From positions 1 through 64,000 of the forward strand of contig JAUSBK010000009.1 in NCBI GenBank assembly GCA_030652115.1: a stretch of DNA of 64,000 nt. The letters run 5' to 3'. The DNA comes from Coriobacteriia bacterium. Lineage in GTDB: Bacteria; Actinomycetota; Coriobacteriia; Anaerosomatales; Anaerosomataceae. Below the pieces are notes generated by a model. It saw nothing but the letters and a program-made list of their open reading frames with translations. It was not told the origin of the DNA and did no database searches. Positions 1 through 10,734 of the stretch are shown here, one piece after another; the stretch's first letter is position 1, and each line of letters begins with the position of its first letter. The position numbers and the translations under genes are program-made.

Positions 1-727
<727 letters not shown>

Positions 728-880
728 GTGTCTCCTCCTCCAAAGGACCTGATGCGACCGAGCCGGTCGCGGGTCACGGTCCCGTCTCCGGCCTGCCGAG
801 ATCGCGGCGCGATCGCAGCAGCATGGTGTGCTGTCTATTCGTTGCACGTCACGCGCCATGCGCGTTTCCGTGATGATGCC

Positions 881-957
881 TGGTAGCGGCGACTGGACTC
901 GAACCAGTGACATCACGGGTATGAACCGTGTGCTCTAACCAACTGAGCTACGCCGCC
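881..957 (-). tRNA. tRNA-Met (anticodon CAT)
   Basis: A complete 77-base cloverleaf with encoded CCA. The acceptor arm is GGCGGCG paired with CGCCGCT, the anticodon loop is TTCATAC, and the T-arm carries GGTTCGAGTCC. It lacks the GC-rich initiator anticodon stem (GGG/CCC) and the unpaired first base, so it is an elongator Met tRNA or the CAT tRNA that TilS converts to Ile; sequence alone does not settle this. It is the last tRNA before tuf. Confidence 0.93.
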
Positions 958-991
958 ACGACGCCGACATCGCTGCCGACGTGATGACACG

Positions 992-1067
<76 letters not shown>

Positions 1068-1101
1068 GGAATGACCCCGCGTGCGCGGGGGCGATGATTG
1101 C

Positions 1102-1186
1102 TGGTGGGAGCGCTAGGATTCGAACCTAGGTAGGCGTAGCCAACGGGTTTACAGCCCGTCCCCTTTAGCCACTCGGGCACACTCCC
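1102..1186 (-). tRNA. tRNA-Tyr (anticodon GTA)
   Basis: An 85-base class II tRNA with the long variable arm expected for Tyr. The acceptor GGGAGTG pairs with CGCTCCC, the anticodon loop is CTGTAAA, and CCA is encoded. It is first in the tRNA-tuf transcription unit, directly downstream of a good promoter. Confidence 0.95.
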
Positions 1187-1247
1187 AACAAAAAAAGCCG
1201 CACTCTATCACGTTTTCAAGTTGCTTGCCTGGCGACAGGCGAGAGGA

Positions 1248-1277
1248 ATACTACTTCATCGTGAGAAACAGTGTCAA
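1248..1277 (-). promoter_or_regulatory. Promoter of the tRNA-Tyr/Thr/Met-tuf unit
   Basis: On the minus strand a consensus -35 TTGACA (1272-1277) and a -10 TAGTAT (1248-1253) are separated by 18 bases, about 60 bases upstream of tRNA-Tyr. This is one of the best housekeeping-sigma promoters visible in the window and suits a tRNA/EF-Tu operon. Confidence 0.72.
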
Positions 1278-1346
1278 CGACTACAACGGTGCCGGGCGTA
1301 TCCAATGACGCAGTTCACAGATGCGTCGAAGGCGGCGCCGGATCCG

Positions 1347-1967
1347 CTACCTGACGTTCAGGCGGCTGTAAACGGGCGCGGTCACCGACACGCCCCGGAC
1401 CGCCGCCTCGAGGTCCGCCATCGGCACGATTCTGTACCAGGCTGACCTGCCGCCTGTGATCACCGGCCTCGGGGTGTACCGCTCATTGGAGCGCTCGAAC
1501 CACTCGCGCAGTTCGCGCATCGGCACGATCCGAAGCTCGTCACGATCTACGCCGAGCTCCGAGAAGAAGACACCATCGGGGCTTTCCAGCAGCGCTGCGA
1601 TCTCCCCTTCGGGTCGCGGAATAGCGAGGCGGTAGTAGAACAGCTGGTCTGCGAGTGATGTGAGGACCCAGCCCGGTGTACGCGTCGCGGTATCGGCCAT
1701 CGACTCGAGCGCGTAGCTGGCCGTGTCCTTCCGGTAGAACGTGAAGTCGCGGTTCGCGATCTTCGCCTCATCACTGCCGAAGTAGTAGTCGACCTTCACC
1801 TTCGCGGTGATTCTCGTCGGGCCCTCCAGGCGACGGATGTCGACTCCCGTGCCGTCGGCGCGCATCACGGGTGACAACTCGACGTCGCGAGATCCCGCCT
1901 GCTCCAGGTACCGACCGAGGATGCGCTTGCCCACCTCGTGGATGAGCGGCGAACCGGTAAGCAGCAT
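1347..1967 (-). CDS. Conserved-looking hypothetical protein
   Basis: A 206-residue soluble protein with no signal peptide or membrane segment. I do not recognise the family. It is rich in charged residues and predicted strands, with a central stretch KVKVDYYFGSDEAKIANRDF and a Tyr/Arg-rich C-terminal half. GC-rich third positions and a GGGGAG site before the ATG support real coding. It lies 23 bases downstream of the cyclic-nucleotide-binding gene on the same strand, so the two are probably co-transcribed and it may act in the same signalling response. A nuclease-like fold was considered but no catalytic motif is clear. Confidence 0.7.
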   Translation of the reverse strand: MLLTGSPLIHEVGKRILGRYLEQAGSRDVELSPVMRADGTGVDIRRLEGPTRITAKVKVDYYFGSDEAKIANRDFTFYRKDTASYALESMADTATRTPGWVLTSLADQLFYYRLAIPRPEGEIAALLESPDGVFFSELGVDRDELRIVPMRELREWFERSNERYTPRPVITGGRSAWYRIVPMADLEAAVRGVSVTAPVYSRLNVR

Positions 1968-1990
1968 CGTTAGAACTCCCCTTCGGACCG

Positions 1991-2404
1991 TCAGCGGGCC
2001 AGTCGTTCGTCGGCGACGCGCAGCCGACGGCTCAGCACTTCGAGTAGGCGGATGGCGATGGCCGGCATACGCTCGAGCAGCGACTTGAAGTCCCAGCTGG
2101 AGAGCATGAGGCAGTGAGTCTCATCGATCGCACGGATGGTGGCCGAACGCGGTGCGTTGTCGAGCAACGACATCTCGCCGAAGAAGTCGCCCGGGCCGAA
2201 CGCACCAAGTCCCTGACCGTCCCGCTCGATGGCGACGCGTCCCGAAGTGATGAGGTAGAACGCCTGACCAGGCGTACCCTGGGTCACGATGATCTGATCC
2301 GGTGCGTACGTGTGCTCCTGGGAGACAGCGAGGATGCTCGCGATCTGCTCGGGCAGACAGCTCTCGAAAATCGGCACCCGGGACAGAAACTCCTCGTTCG
2401 TCAT
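1991..2404 (-). CDS. Stand-alone cyclic-nucleotide-binding domain protein
   Basis: The 137 residues form one CNB (CAP-ED) domain and nothing else. The phosphate-binding cassette reads GEMSLLDNAPRSATIRA near residues 77-93, with the conserved Glu and Arg that bind the cyclic phosphate in active family members. No helix-turn-helix or kinase domain follows, so it should act by protein contact or as a cNMP buffer. It is transcribed away from the cyclase gene at 3268-4782, with only a DUF3307 gene between. Inference: the cyclase makes the ligand this protein reads. A GGAGG site precedes the ATG. Confidence 0.85.
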   Translation of the reverse strand: MTNEEFLSRVPIFESCLPEQIASILAVSQEHTYAPDQIIVTQGTPGQAFYLITSGRVAIERDGQGLGAFGPGDFFGEMSLLDNAPRSATIRAIDETHCLMLSSWDFKSLLERMPAIAIRLLEVLSRRLRVADERLAR

Positions 2405-2542
2405 GGCAGCCTCCTCCGCACGGTACCTGCGCCCATGCTAGCCCAACGACAGCCTGCGGTGAAGCGCGCTGTGCATCGGCCGCGTGCATGATGCACAATG
2501 ACCGCAGGTAACGGACCGTCACATCCGCAGGCGGGAGATGCG

Positions 2543-3250
2543 GTGGCGCTCTTCCTCGGTCTTTATCTCGGCCACGTCCTGGGCGACTTCGTCTTCCAGC
2601 CTGGTCGGCTCGTCGTCGCCAAACGACAGCGCCTGAACGCGGTCGTCCTTCATACGGCGATCGTCATCCTGTGCACTGCGCTCGTCTTGTTTGGCTCGCT
2701 CAGGCAGACGTGGCCGGCACTCGCACTCGCGGGTGGCGCGCACTTCGCCGTCGAACACCTCACCATCCGCGCCCGCCGGGCGCCCGGGACGTCGAACATC
2801 ACGGTGTTCCTGCTCGATCAGGCACTCCACGTGGTGTCGCTGGCGATTATCGCGGCCGTCAGTCACGGCTCGCCCGCAACACCTGTGCTCGGGATGTGGG
2901 TGGTCACAGTGCGCGAGTTGGCGATTGCGTGTGCCGTCACCACGGTCGCCTTCGGCGGTTCGATCTTGGTGTTCGAGGCACAGGTGGCGCTCGTGGGGAA
3001 CGCGACCGACCCCGACCCGATACTCGGATTCGACGCCGCCCGCGCATACGGGTTTGCGGAGCGGGGCGGCGCCCTGCTCGCGGCCCTCCTTCTGCCCTCG
3101 CCACTCCTGGGTCTCATCGTGTTCGCGCCGAGACTGGGGTTCGCGTCGTTCGGGCCGGCCGAACGCAGACGTTCGCAGCTGGCAGCCCTCGGTGTTGGTC
3201 TGGCGCTCTGCGTGGTTGCGTGGACGCTCGTGGGCGCCGTCGGCGCCTGA
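2543..3250 (+). CDS. DUF3307 family integral membrane protein
   Basis: About 235 residues, with roughly six hydrophobic helices. The N-terminal helix carries the family signature LGHVLGDFVFQP (HxxxDFxxQ), and a second His-rich helix reads HFAVEHLTIR. The family has no established function. I place the start at GTG 2543 because GGGAG stands 5 bases upstream; an in-frame ATG at 2498 would add 15 polar residues but has no ribosome site. The next gene, a membrane cyclase, begins 17 bases downstream, so the two are probably one operon. Start uncertain; family call firm. Confidence 0.78.
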   Translation: MALFLGLYLGHVLGDFVFQPGRLVVAKRQRLNAVVLHTAIVILCTALVLFGSLRQTWPALALAGGAHFAVEHLTIRARRAPGTSNITVFLLDQALHVVSLAIIAAVSHGSPATPVLGMWVVTVRELAIACAVTTVAFGGSILVFEAQVALVGNATDPDPILGFDAARAYGFAERGGALLAALLLPSPLLGLIVFAPRLGFASFGPAERRRSQLAALGVGLALCVVAWTLVGAVGA

Positions 3251-3267
3251 CTGTGAAGGGAACGCAC

Positions 3268-4782
3268 ATGGCTCGCTCGCTCGCGCGGAAGAACGAGTTG
3301 CTCGCACGCTACCTCGCCGCCGCGATGCTCGCCGCGGTCACCTGGCTCGCACTGCGCGCGATGCCCTTCTACCCGCCCTGGCTCGAAGCCGCGCTCGCGC
3401 TCGCGACCGGCGTACTCGCCGCATTCTCGCCCGCCACCGCGTCGCTGCTGTTCGTGATCGTCCTCGCTTTGCCGGTGATGTGGGCCGACCTCATCGCAGG
3501 ATTGGCGTTCCTCATCGGCGGGCTCATCGCCACGCAGTATCTGAGCATCGGGCGTGCCGGCGGGTTCCTCCTCGCAGTGCTCGGCGTGGCGGCGGTGCCG
3601 CTGCATGCCGAGTGGGCGGTGGTGGCAGTCGCCGGCTATCTGCTCGGGCGGGGCAAGGGTGCGCTGACCGGCGTGACCGTGCTGCTGACCGTCGTGGCCG
3701 CAGGCATCGCGCTCGGCGCGCCTGTGATCGGCACCGTGGCCACAGGAGGCAGCGCACCGGGGACGGTGGCCTTTGCGGCCTCCCCCGAGGGTGCGCTCGG
3801 CTTCGGCTGGCTCGCGCAGGCGCTCGAGTCCGCGGATCCCGGCCGGGCGCTCGACGCCGTGCTTGGGATCGACCGGCCACTACTCGTGGGCGCCCAGGCG
3901 CTGCTGTGGGCACTCGCGGGGGCTGTTGGCGCAGCCGTTCGACGGCCAGTGAATCGCGTCGTCGCGTTGGCCGGGCCCGCTGCGGCCGTGATGGTGCTCG
4001 CGCTCGGGAGCCTGGCGCTCGATACGGCGTTCGACGGGCCGGTCGCAGCCTCCAGACTGCTCGCGACCGCCGCAGTCTCGCTCCCGCTCGCGCTTGCCGG
4101 CACCGCCGTAGCGCTGTGGGTGTTCCCCGAGCGAGCGATCTCCCTCGGCACTGCCACCCCCGCTGCGTCGCGCGACGTGGACGACCTACTGCGCACCATC
4201 GCGGCCGCCGAAGACGAACTCGCATCACGGCACAACACCGAGGCCGTCGTCCTCATCACCGACATGAAGTCGTTCTCGGCCATGACCGAGGAGATCGGCA
4301 GCGTCGAGTCGGCGAAGATCGTCCAGCGCCACCGCGACCTCCTGCTCCCCATCATCGCTTCGCACCGGGGGAAGGGCGCGCCGACCGGCGGAGACGGCCT
4401 GGTCGCTGCGTTCGGTTCAGCCGCAGACGCAGTGGCTGCTGCTGCAGACATACAGGCCGCGCTCGAGGGGTACACCGGCTCAGACCGATCCCCGCACGAG
4501 CTGTCGGTGCGCGTGGGAATCGCCTCGGGCGAAGTCGTGCTCGATGCTGCCGGCTGCCCGTTCCTAGGGGGAGCGCTCAACCTCGCCGCCCGCGTGATGG
4601 ACCTCGCCGACGGCGGACACATCATGATGACGGGCCAGGTGGCGAGCGCGTCCGCACTGGCGCCCGACCGGTTGCATGCTCACGGAGAGTACAAGCTCAA
4701 GAACATCGCCGAAGCAGTGCCGGTAGCGGAGTACCTCTGGCGTGAGGGCATCATCGAGCCACAGGAGATCCGCGCCTCGTGA
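3268..4782 (+). CDS. Membrane-anchored class III nucleotidyl cyclase
   Basis: 504 residues. The first 300 or so form many hydrophobic helices (a membrane sensor or anchor). The C-terminal 180 form a class III cyclase homology domain. Metal-binding Asp332 (ITDMKSF) and Asp376 (GGDGLVAAF) are present, as are the transition-state pair Asn438/Arg442 (NLAARV). The residues that normally select adenine are not: the Lys four before the GDG Asp and the Asp seven before the Asn are both Pro (372 and 431). Substrate may therefore be GTP, or selectivity relaxed. The start is ATG 3268 behind GAAGGGA; a longer in-frame reading from 2671 is a shadow of the upstream gene. Confidence 0.85.
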   Translation: MARSLARKNELLARYLAAAMLAAVTWLALRAMPFYPPWLEAALALATGVLAAFSPATASLLFVIVLALPVMWADLIAGLAFLIGGLIATQYLSIGRAGGFLLAVLGVAAVPLHAEWAVVAVAGYLLGRGKGALTGVTVLLTVVAAGIALGAPVIGTVATGGSAPGTVAFAASPEGALGFGWLAQALESADPGRALDAVLGIDRPLLVGAQALLWALAGAVGAAVRRPVNRVVALAGPAAAVMVLALGSLALDTAFDGPVAASRLLATAAVSLPLALAGTAVALWVFPERAISLGTATPAASRDVDDLLRTIAAAEDELASRHNTEAVVLITDMKSFSAMTEEIGSVESAKIVQRHRDLLLPIIASHRGKGAPTGGDGLVAAFGSAADAVAAAADIQAALEGYTGSDRSPHELSVRVGIASGEVVLDAAGCPFLGGALNLAARVMDLADGGHIMMTGQVASASALAPDRLHAHGEYKLKNIAEAVPVAEYLWREGIIEPQEIRAS

Positions 4783-4806
4783 GGCACCACGCTGCCGACG
4801 CACAAC

Positions 4807-4828
4807 GGCCCGGGCATCTGCCCGGGCC
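4807..4828 (+). terminator. GC-rich hairpin after the cyclase gene
   Basis: A perfect 9-base-pair stem GGCCCGGGC with loop ATCT stands 24 bases past the cyclase stop, between it and the oppositely oriented tRNA-Thr. No clear U-tract follows on either strand, so it may end transcription weakly from both sides. Confidence 0.5.
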
Positions 4829-4838
4829 GCGTGTCATC

Positions 4839-4913
4839 TGGAGCCGGCGGAGGGAGTCGAACCCACAACCTATCGCTTACAAGGCGATTGCTCTGCCGTT
4901 GAGCTACGCCGGC
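4839..4913 (-). tRNA. tRNA-Thr (anticodon TGT)
   Basis: A 75-base cloverleaf with encoded CCA. The acceptor GCCGGCG pairs with CGCCGGC, and the anticodon stem ATCGC/GCGAT encloses CTTGTAA. It stands just downstream of sigH, where related genomes carry tRNAs leading into tuf/secE. Here it is separated from the Tyr-Thr-Met-tuf group by 3.6 kb of signalling genes. Confidence 0.95.
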
Positions 4914-4957
4914 GGCGCGCACCATTGTAGCTGGACGGTTGTAGGAACGGCCAGGTT

Positions 4958-5605
4958 CTAGCAGGCGTGAACGAGTTCGATCTGGAACTCGATCTTGCGC
5001 TTTATGCGCTGCAGCGCGTTGTCGACCGACTTCACGCCACGATCAAGCACCTCGGCCACTTCCTGGTACGACTTGCCGTCGACGTACAGGCGCAGCACCT
5101 CGGTCTCGAAGGGTGAGAGCACCTGGAGGAAGCCTTCGCGGATGCTCATCGTCTCCCATGCGGAGATCACGATCTCGGCAGGGTCACAGACCTCGCGTGC
5201 TGCGAGAATGTCGGCAAGCACCCGGTCGCCCTCTTCCTCGACCGTGGCCGAGCGGCTGAGTGAGACGTAGCTATTGAGCGGCGAATGCTTCTGCCGCGTG
5301 GCCGACTTGATCGCAGTGATGAGCTGGCGAGTGATGCACAGCTCGGCGAACGAACGGAAGCTCGCCTGACGCGACGGGTCGTAGTCGCGGATGGCCTTGT
5401 ACAGACCGATCATGCCTTCCTGGATGACGTCATCACGGTCGGCACCGGCGAGGAAGTAAGAGCGCGCCTTGCAGCGCACGAATCCCCGGTAGCGTGATAC
5501 CAGCGCAGCGCTGGCAGCCTCGTCCCCCCGCTGTGCAGCGACGATAAGTGTGAGTTCGTCGCAGCGGTCGAGTCTACGTCGTGAGTCCCCAAGTGTCCTT
5601 TGCAA
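4958..5605 (-). CDS. sigH: RNA polymerase sigma factor, SigH (sigma-30) type
   Basis: A 215-residue sigma-70-family factor very close in sequence to Bacillus SigH. Region 2 includes KARSYFLAGADRDDVIQEGM, followed by GLYKAIRDYD and FAELCITRQLITAIKSATRQ. The C-terminal region 4 helix-turn-helix reads LYVDGKSYQEVAEVLDRGVK. I choose the TTG at 5605 because GGGAGGG lies 8 bases before it and the length then matches SigH (218 residues). The longer reading from 5698 adds an unrelated-looking leader. The neighbours yacP-rlmB-cysS match the Bacillus order. In non-sporulating relatives SigH-like factors are linked to competence or stationary-phase genes; the role here is inferred. Confidence 0.93.
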   Translation of the reverse strand: MQRTLGDSRRRLDRCDELTLIVAAQRGDEAASAALVSRYRGFVRCKARSYFLAGADRDDVIQEGMIGLYKAIRDYDPSRQASFRSFAELCITRQLITAIKSATRQKHSPLNSYVSLSRSATVEEEGDRVLADILAAREVCDPAEIVISAWETMSIREGFLQVLSPFETEVLRLYVDGKSYQEVAEVLDRGVKSVDNALQRIKRKIEFQIELVHAC

Positions 5606-5701
5606 TTCGTGTTCCCTCCCACGAAGCCCCCCGGTCTCGAGGGGGAGGAGTGTGGCCAGCGTTCGCCGCTTGTGAATCGCGTTACTTGACGAACACAAAC
5701 G

Positions 5702-5729
5702 ACGATAGCATCGCGAGGGCCGGTGTCAA
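5702..5729 (-). promoter_or_regulatory. Promoter upstream of sigH
   Basis: On the minus strand TTGACA (5724-5729) and TATCGT (5702-5707) are 16 bases apart, in the 170-base gap between yacP and sigH. sigH can thus be transcribed on its own as well as by read-through from yacP. Confidence 0.55.
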
Positions 5730-5777
5730 CGCGTTCCGAGAAGCCTGAACAAGCCTGACCTGCACTACTGGTGTTCG

Positions 5778-6305
5778 TTAATCATCTTTCTGCATAGATA
5801 CGTCTCCGCGCACCCACCGTGCAAGCGTCGCCCCGACGTTCGCGTCGATGCGCTCGCTCACGGGAACGCGTCGCGGCACGGTCGTGCTCTCCGAACGGCG
5901 CTCGGCCTCCCCCGCCAGCTCGTCGACGAACGTGGCGGCGGAGAGCACCGACACGCTTCCCGAGAATACCGTATCTCGCGTGGCGCCGTCCGAGGTCACG
6001 ACCACCGCGCGCTCCCCACGCTCGCGGAAGCGGCGCGCAAGGCCTTCGATGACCGTATCGGCCGAGACGCCCGCTTTCGAGAAGATGACCGTGAGCGATC
6101 CCAGGTGATGGGGCGCGCCGTCCGAAGCGGGATTCCCCGCGCCGTCGAACACCACGATCGTCCGGGGGCCGCCCTGGGCGAAACCCGCCAGCTCCGCAAC
6201 CAGTCGCGCCCGCGCAGCATCGAGATCGTCGCTGAGCGCCGGGCCGAGAACCGGGTGCGCGTGGAGCACGTTGTAGCCGTCGATGATGTAGTGGTCGCGG
6301 CTCAC
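5778..6305 (-). CDS. yacP: NYN-domain (YacP/Rae1-type) ribonuclease
   Basis: 175 residues. The N-terminal IIDGYNVLHAHP is the NYN-domain entry motif with the first catalytic Asp. Later acidic positions lie in VVFDGAGN and VVVTSDGATRDTVF. In Bacillus the homologue Rae1 is a ribosome-associated mRNA endonuclease. The start is GTG 6305, whose GTGA overlaps the rlmB stop by 4 bases, so the two are translationally coupled; an ATG 18 bases further upstream lies inside rlmB. It precedes sigH, as in Bacillus. Confidence 0.9.
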   Translation of the reverse strand: MSRDHYIIDGYNVLHAHPVLGPALSDDLDAARARLVAELAGFAQGGPRTIVVFDGAGNPASDGAPHHLGSLTVIFSKAGVSADTVIEGLARRFRERGERAVVVTSDGATRDTVFSGSVSVLSAATFVDELAGEAERRSESTTVPRRVPVSERIDANVGATLARWVRGDVSMQKDD

Positions 6306-7033
6306 GCGTCCCGTCTCACCCACTCGAACGCAAGCACGGTCGTGGCCTGCGCGACGTTAAGCGACGAGACGTGGCCGGCAACGGGGATGCGAACGAGGAA
6401 GTCACAGCGCTCCCGTGTGAGCCGGGCTAGACCGCTGCCCTCGGCGCCCATGACGAGCGCCAGCCGACCGGCTAGCGGGGCGTCCCACAGATCCTGCTCG
6501 CCCCGCTCGTCAGCACCGGCGACCCAGTAGTCCGCGTCTTTGAGTTCCTGGAGCGCGCGGGCCAGGTTGCCCACCTGGACCACCGGCAGATAGGCGGTCG
6601 CACCCGCAGACGCCTTGTGGGCGACGGGCCCGACGGACGCGGAACGGTCCTTCGGGATGATGACGGCGTCAGCGCCTGCGACCTCAGCCGAACGGACCAC
6701 GGCACCCAGATTCCCTGGGTCGGTCACATGGTCGAGGACGACAACGAGGGAGCGCTCGCGACCAGCGGTCGCGCTCGTCACCTCGGCAAGCTCCGTGTAG
6801 AGGAAGGGACGCGCGGTCGCCACCACACCCTGGTGGGCGCCCCGCGCGCTCTGGCGGTCGAGCGCCTGTCGCGCGACAGTCTCGATGCGGACCCCCGCGC
6901 GGTCGGCCCGCTCGCGGATCTCGTCGAGCACGGAATCGGACCGCAGGCCGTCGGCGATGGCGATGCGCTCGAGCGTAACGCCGGCCCGAAGCGCCTCAAG
7001 TACCGCGTTACGCCCCTCGATCAGCTCGCTCAT
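6302..7033 (-). CDS. rlmB: 23S rRNA (guanosine-2'-O-)-methyltransferase RlmB (SPOUT family)
   Basis: 243 residues. A substrate-binding N-terminal domain opens MSELIEGRNAVLEAL, followed by the SPOUT knot motifs NLGAVVRSAEVAGADAVI, VMGAEGSGL and IPVAGHVSSLNVAQAT, which form the S-adenosylmethionine site and the catalytic knot. The family methylates the 2'-OH of a G in 23S rRNA, though some members act on tRNA. The ATG at 7033 lies 7 bases after the cysS stop. The mini-RNase III gene (mrnC) that sits between cysS and rlmB in Bacillus is absent. Confidence 0.92.
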   Translation of the reverse strand: MSELIEGRNAVLEALRAGVTLERIAIADGLRSDSVLDEIRERADRAGVRIETVARQALDRQSARGAHQGVVATARPFLYTELAEVTSATAGRERSLVVVLDHVTDPGNLGAVVRSAEVAGADAVIIPKDRSASVGPVAHKASAGATAYLPVVQVGNLARALQELKDADYWVAGADERGEQDLWDAPLAGRLALVMGAEGSGLARLTRERCDFLVRIPVAGHVSSLNVAQATTVLAFEWVRRDA

Positions 7034-7040
7034 CGCCGCT

Positions 7041-8526
<1,486 letters not shown>

Positions 8527-8546
<20 letters not shown>

Positions 8547-9249
8547 CGTCGTCCTCTCCTGCTTCCGGAGCTTCGCCGAAGACGGCCGTTCCGGCCTCGG
8601 CGCTCAAGTCCTCGTCCCGCGCGAGCCGTGCTTCGAGGCGGTCGATGCGGCGCGCCGTCGAGCGGTACATCTCCACGATCGGGTCGGGCAGGTCCTCGTG
8701 ATGGAGGTCGACCACATCGACCCGCTGGCCTTCGCGCACCACGACCCGGCCCGGAATACCCACGACCGTGCATGTCGCAGGCACGTCCGCGATCACGACC
8801 GCGCCGGCGCCCACACGGGAGCCGCGACCGATCACGATGTTGCCGAGTACCGTGGCCCCAACGCCGACCACGGCGAAGTCCTCGATCGTGGGATGCCGCT
8901 TGCCGTGTTCCTTGCCCGTACCGCCGAGCGTGACGCCCTGATAGAGCGTGACGTCGTTGCCGATGATGGTCGTCTCGCCGATGACCACGCCCATGCCATG
9001 ATCGATGAAGAAACGATCGCCGATGACCGCGCCGGGGTGGATCTCGATCCCCGTCCGTCGGCGCACCAGCTGACTGATGTAGCGCGCAAGCCATGTGTGG
9101 CCGGACCTGTGCAGCCGATGCGTCACGCGGTGCCACCATACCGCCCACAGACCCGGGTAGTTGGTGAGCGCCGAGAAGGTCGAGAGGCACGCCGGGTCAC
9201 GCTCTTTGACCGCAGCGATGTCTGCCTTGATGCGGGAGACCACGGGCAC
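8527..9249 (-). CDS. cysE: Serine O-acetyltransferase
   Basis: 240 residues. It makes O-acetylserine from serine and acetyl-CoA, the first step of cysteine synthesis. A short helical N-terminus is followed by left-handed beta-helix hexapeptide repeats with the CysE signature GIEIHPGAVIGDRFFIDHG and GVTLGGTGKE. The C-terminal 40 residues form an acidic tail ending in a run of Asp. The start is GTG 9249 behind GGAGG. It overlaps cysS by 20 bases, the Firmicute-like gltX-cysE-cysS order. Confidence 0.95.
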
Positions 9250-9315
9250 CCGACCTTACCTCCCTCTTCTCCCGGCCACAGGTCGCATTACTATCATGTC
9301 ACGTTGCGGACCGTG

Positions 9316-10734
9316 TCAACCGAGCGCGCGTTCCAGCCTCACGAGGCAGACCGAGCGAGGGATCACGTCGAGCAGAAGCGCGATGGGGAGCCCGTGGGCG
9401 GGACCGGTGAGCGCCGCTCGCAACGAGGGCAGCGCGATCCTGAGTGGCAGCCCGGCTCCGGCGTACGTGGCGCGCACACGATCTTCAAGGTCCTCGCCAG
9501 TCGACTCGCCGGGCGCTGTCGAGAGCGCCCGGATCGCGAGGTCGATCGAGCGAACACCCTCGGATGAACGGAGCAGTGTGACCGCCTCCTCGTCGGCGGG
9601 CGCCGTCCCCACGACCGCGTCCACCAGCGGTCCCACATCGGAGAGCCGCGCCAGGTCGGCGCTGATACGGGTGACGAACAGATCGAGATCCAGCCATTCG
9701 GGCACGTCCGGCACCATGGCACGCACCGCCGCCAGCAGCTCCGCGTGCGGAAGCGCATGCAGGTGACGCGTGGTGAGCGAGGCCAGGCGGGCGGGGTCGT
9801 GGACCGCCGACGCCACGGACACCCGGTCGAGCGAGAACGACGCGATGAGATCATCGGCGCTCAGAAGCTGCCGCCCCGCCGGGTCCGACCAACCGAGCTG
9901 GGCCACATGCTGGAGCACCGCGGCCGGCGAATGACCTGCAGCGGCCAGCGCGGCAACGGTAGTCGCGCCGCCGGACTTCGAGAGCGGGGAGCCAGTGGGA
10001 CCGGTCACGAGCGGCAGATGGGCGAAGCGGGGAGCCGATGCGGCAAGCGCATCGTAGATCAGCAGCTGGCGCGCCGTGTTGGTGAGGTGGTCGGCGCCAC
10101 GGAGAACGGTGGTGATATCCATCTCCAGGTCGTCGGTCACACAGGCGAGGTCATAGGTGGCGGTGCCGTCCGAGCGGACGAGTACGAAGTCGCCGATGTC
10201 GGCGACGGGCACAGCGATGTCGCCGAAGACGGCGTCCACGAAGCGGATCACGTCACCGGCCGGCACCCGAAACCGCCAGGCGTGAGGTTCACCGGCGGCG
10301 ATACGCGTCTCGGCGGCCGCTGCATCGAGTCCTCGGCAGCGCCCGCTGTAGCGCGGAGGCCGATTCGCCGCTGCAGCGACGCTGCGGTCGACGGCGAGCT
10401 GGTCGGTCGTGCAGAAACACGGGTAAAGGAAGCCGGCACCGCGGAGACGCGCAAACGTGGTCCGATAGCGCTCCTGGCGCTCGCTCTGCCGATACGGCGC
10501 GTGCGGCCCGCCCACATCCGGACCTTCGTCCCACGTCAGGCCGAGCCAGGCCAGATCGGATGAGATCGCCTCTTCGGCACCGGTGACGACCGAGGCGGCG
10601 TTCGTGTCCTCGATGCGCAGGATGAACGCGCCTCCGGTGGCACGGGCGAGCAACCAGTTGTACAGGGCCGTTCGGGCACCGCCGAGGTGAAGGCCCCCGG
10701 TCGGGCTCGGTGCGAACCGCACGCGCTCGCTCAC
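9316..10734 (-). CDS. gltX: Glutamyl-tRNA synthetase
   Basis: 472 residues. The HIGH motif lies in FAPSPTGGLHLGGARTALYN at the N-terminus. A Cys pair follows at YPCFCTTDQL, and the KMSKS-equivalent loop reads SPLSKSGG, shorter in basic residues than usual but keeping the active-site Lys. The C-terminal anticodon-binding half is divergent. It may charge only tRNA-Glu or both Glu and Gln tRNAs; this cannot be told here. It overlaps ispF by 4 bases (ATGA). Confidence 0.93.
   Translation of the reverse strand: MSERVRFAPSPTGGLHLGGARTALYNWLLARATGGAFILRIEDTNAASVVTGAEEAISSDLAWLGLTWDEGPDVGGPHAPYRQSERQERYRTTFARLRGAGFLYPCFCTTDQLAVDRSVAAAANRPPRYSGRCRGLDAAAAETRIAAGEPHAWRFRVPAGDVIRFVDAVFGDIAVPVADIGDFVLVRSDGTATYDLACVTDDLEMDITTVLRGADHLTNTARQLLIYDALAASAPRFAHLPLVTGPTGSPLSKSGGATTVAALAAAGHSPAAVLQHVAQLGWSDPAGRQLLSADDLIASFSLDRVSVASAVHDPARLASLTTRHLHALPHAELLAAVRAMVPDVPEWLDLDLFVTRISADLARLSDVGPLVDAVVGTAPADEEAVTLLRSSEGVRSIDLAIRALSTAPGESTGEDLEDRVRATYAGAGLPLRIALPSLRAALTGPAHGLPIALLLDVIPRSVCLVRLERALG

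Noticed and set aside
2671-4782. Very long plus-strand frames across 2671-4782 (two frames at once)
   Set aside because: One is the cyclase frame run backwards through the DUF3307 gene without a start; the other is Arg-rich antisense-type noise common in GC-rich DNA.
4807-4828. Hairpin as an attachment site next to tRNA-Thr
   Set aside because: No second copy of the tRNA end was seen, so a terminator is the simpler reading.
5606-5698. SigH start at 5698
   Set aside because: The added residues have no match to SigH, and TTG 5605 has a strong ribosome site and gives the family length.
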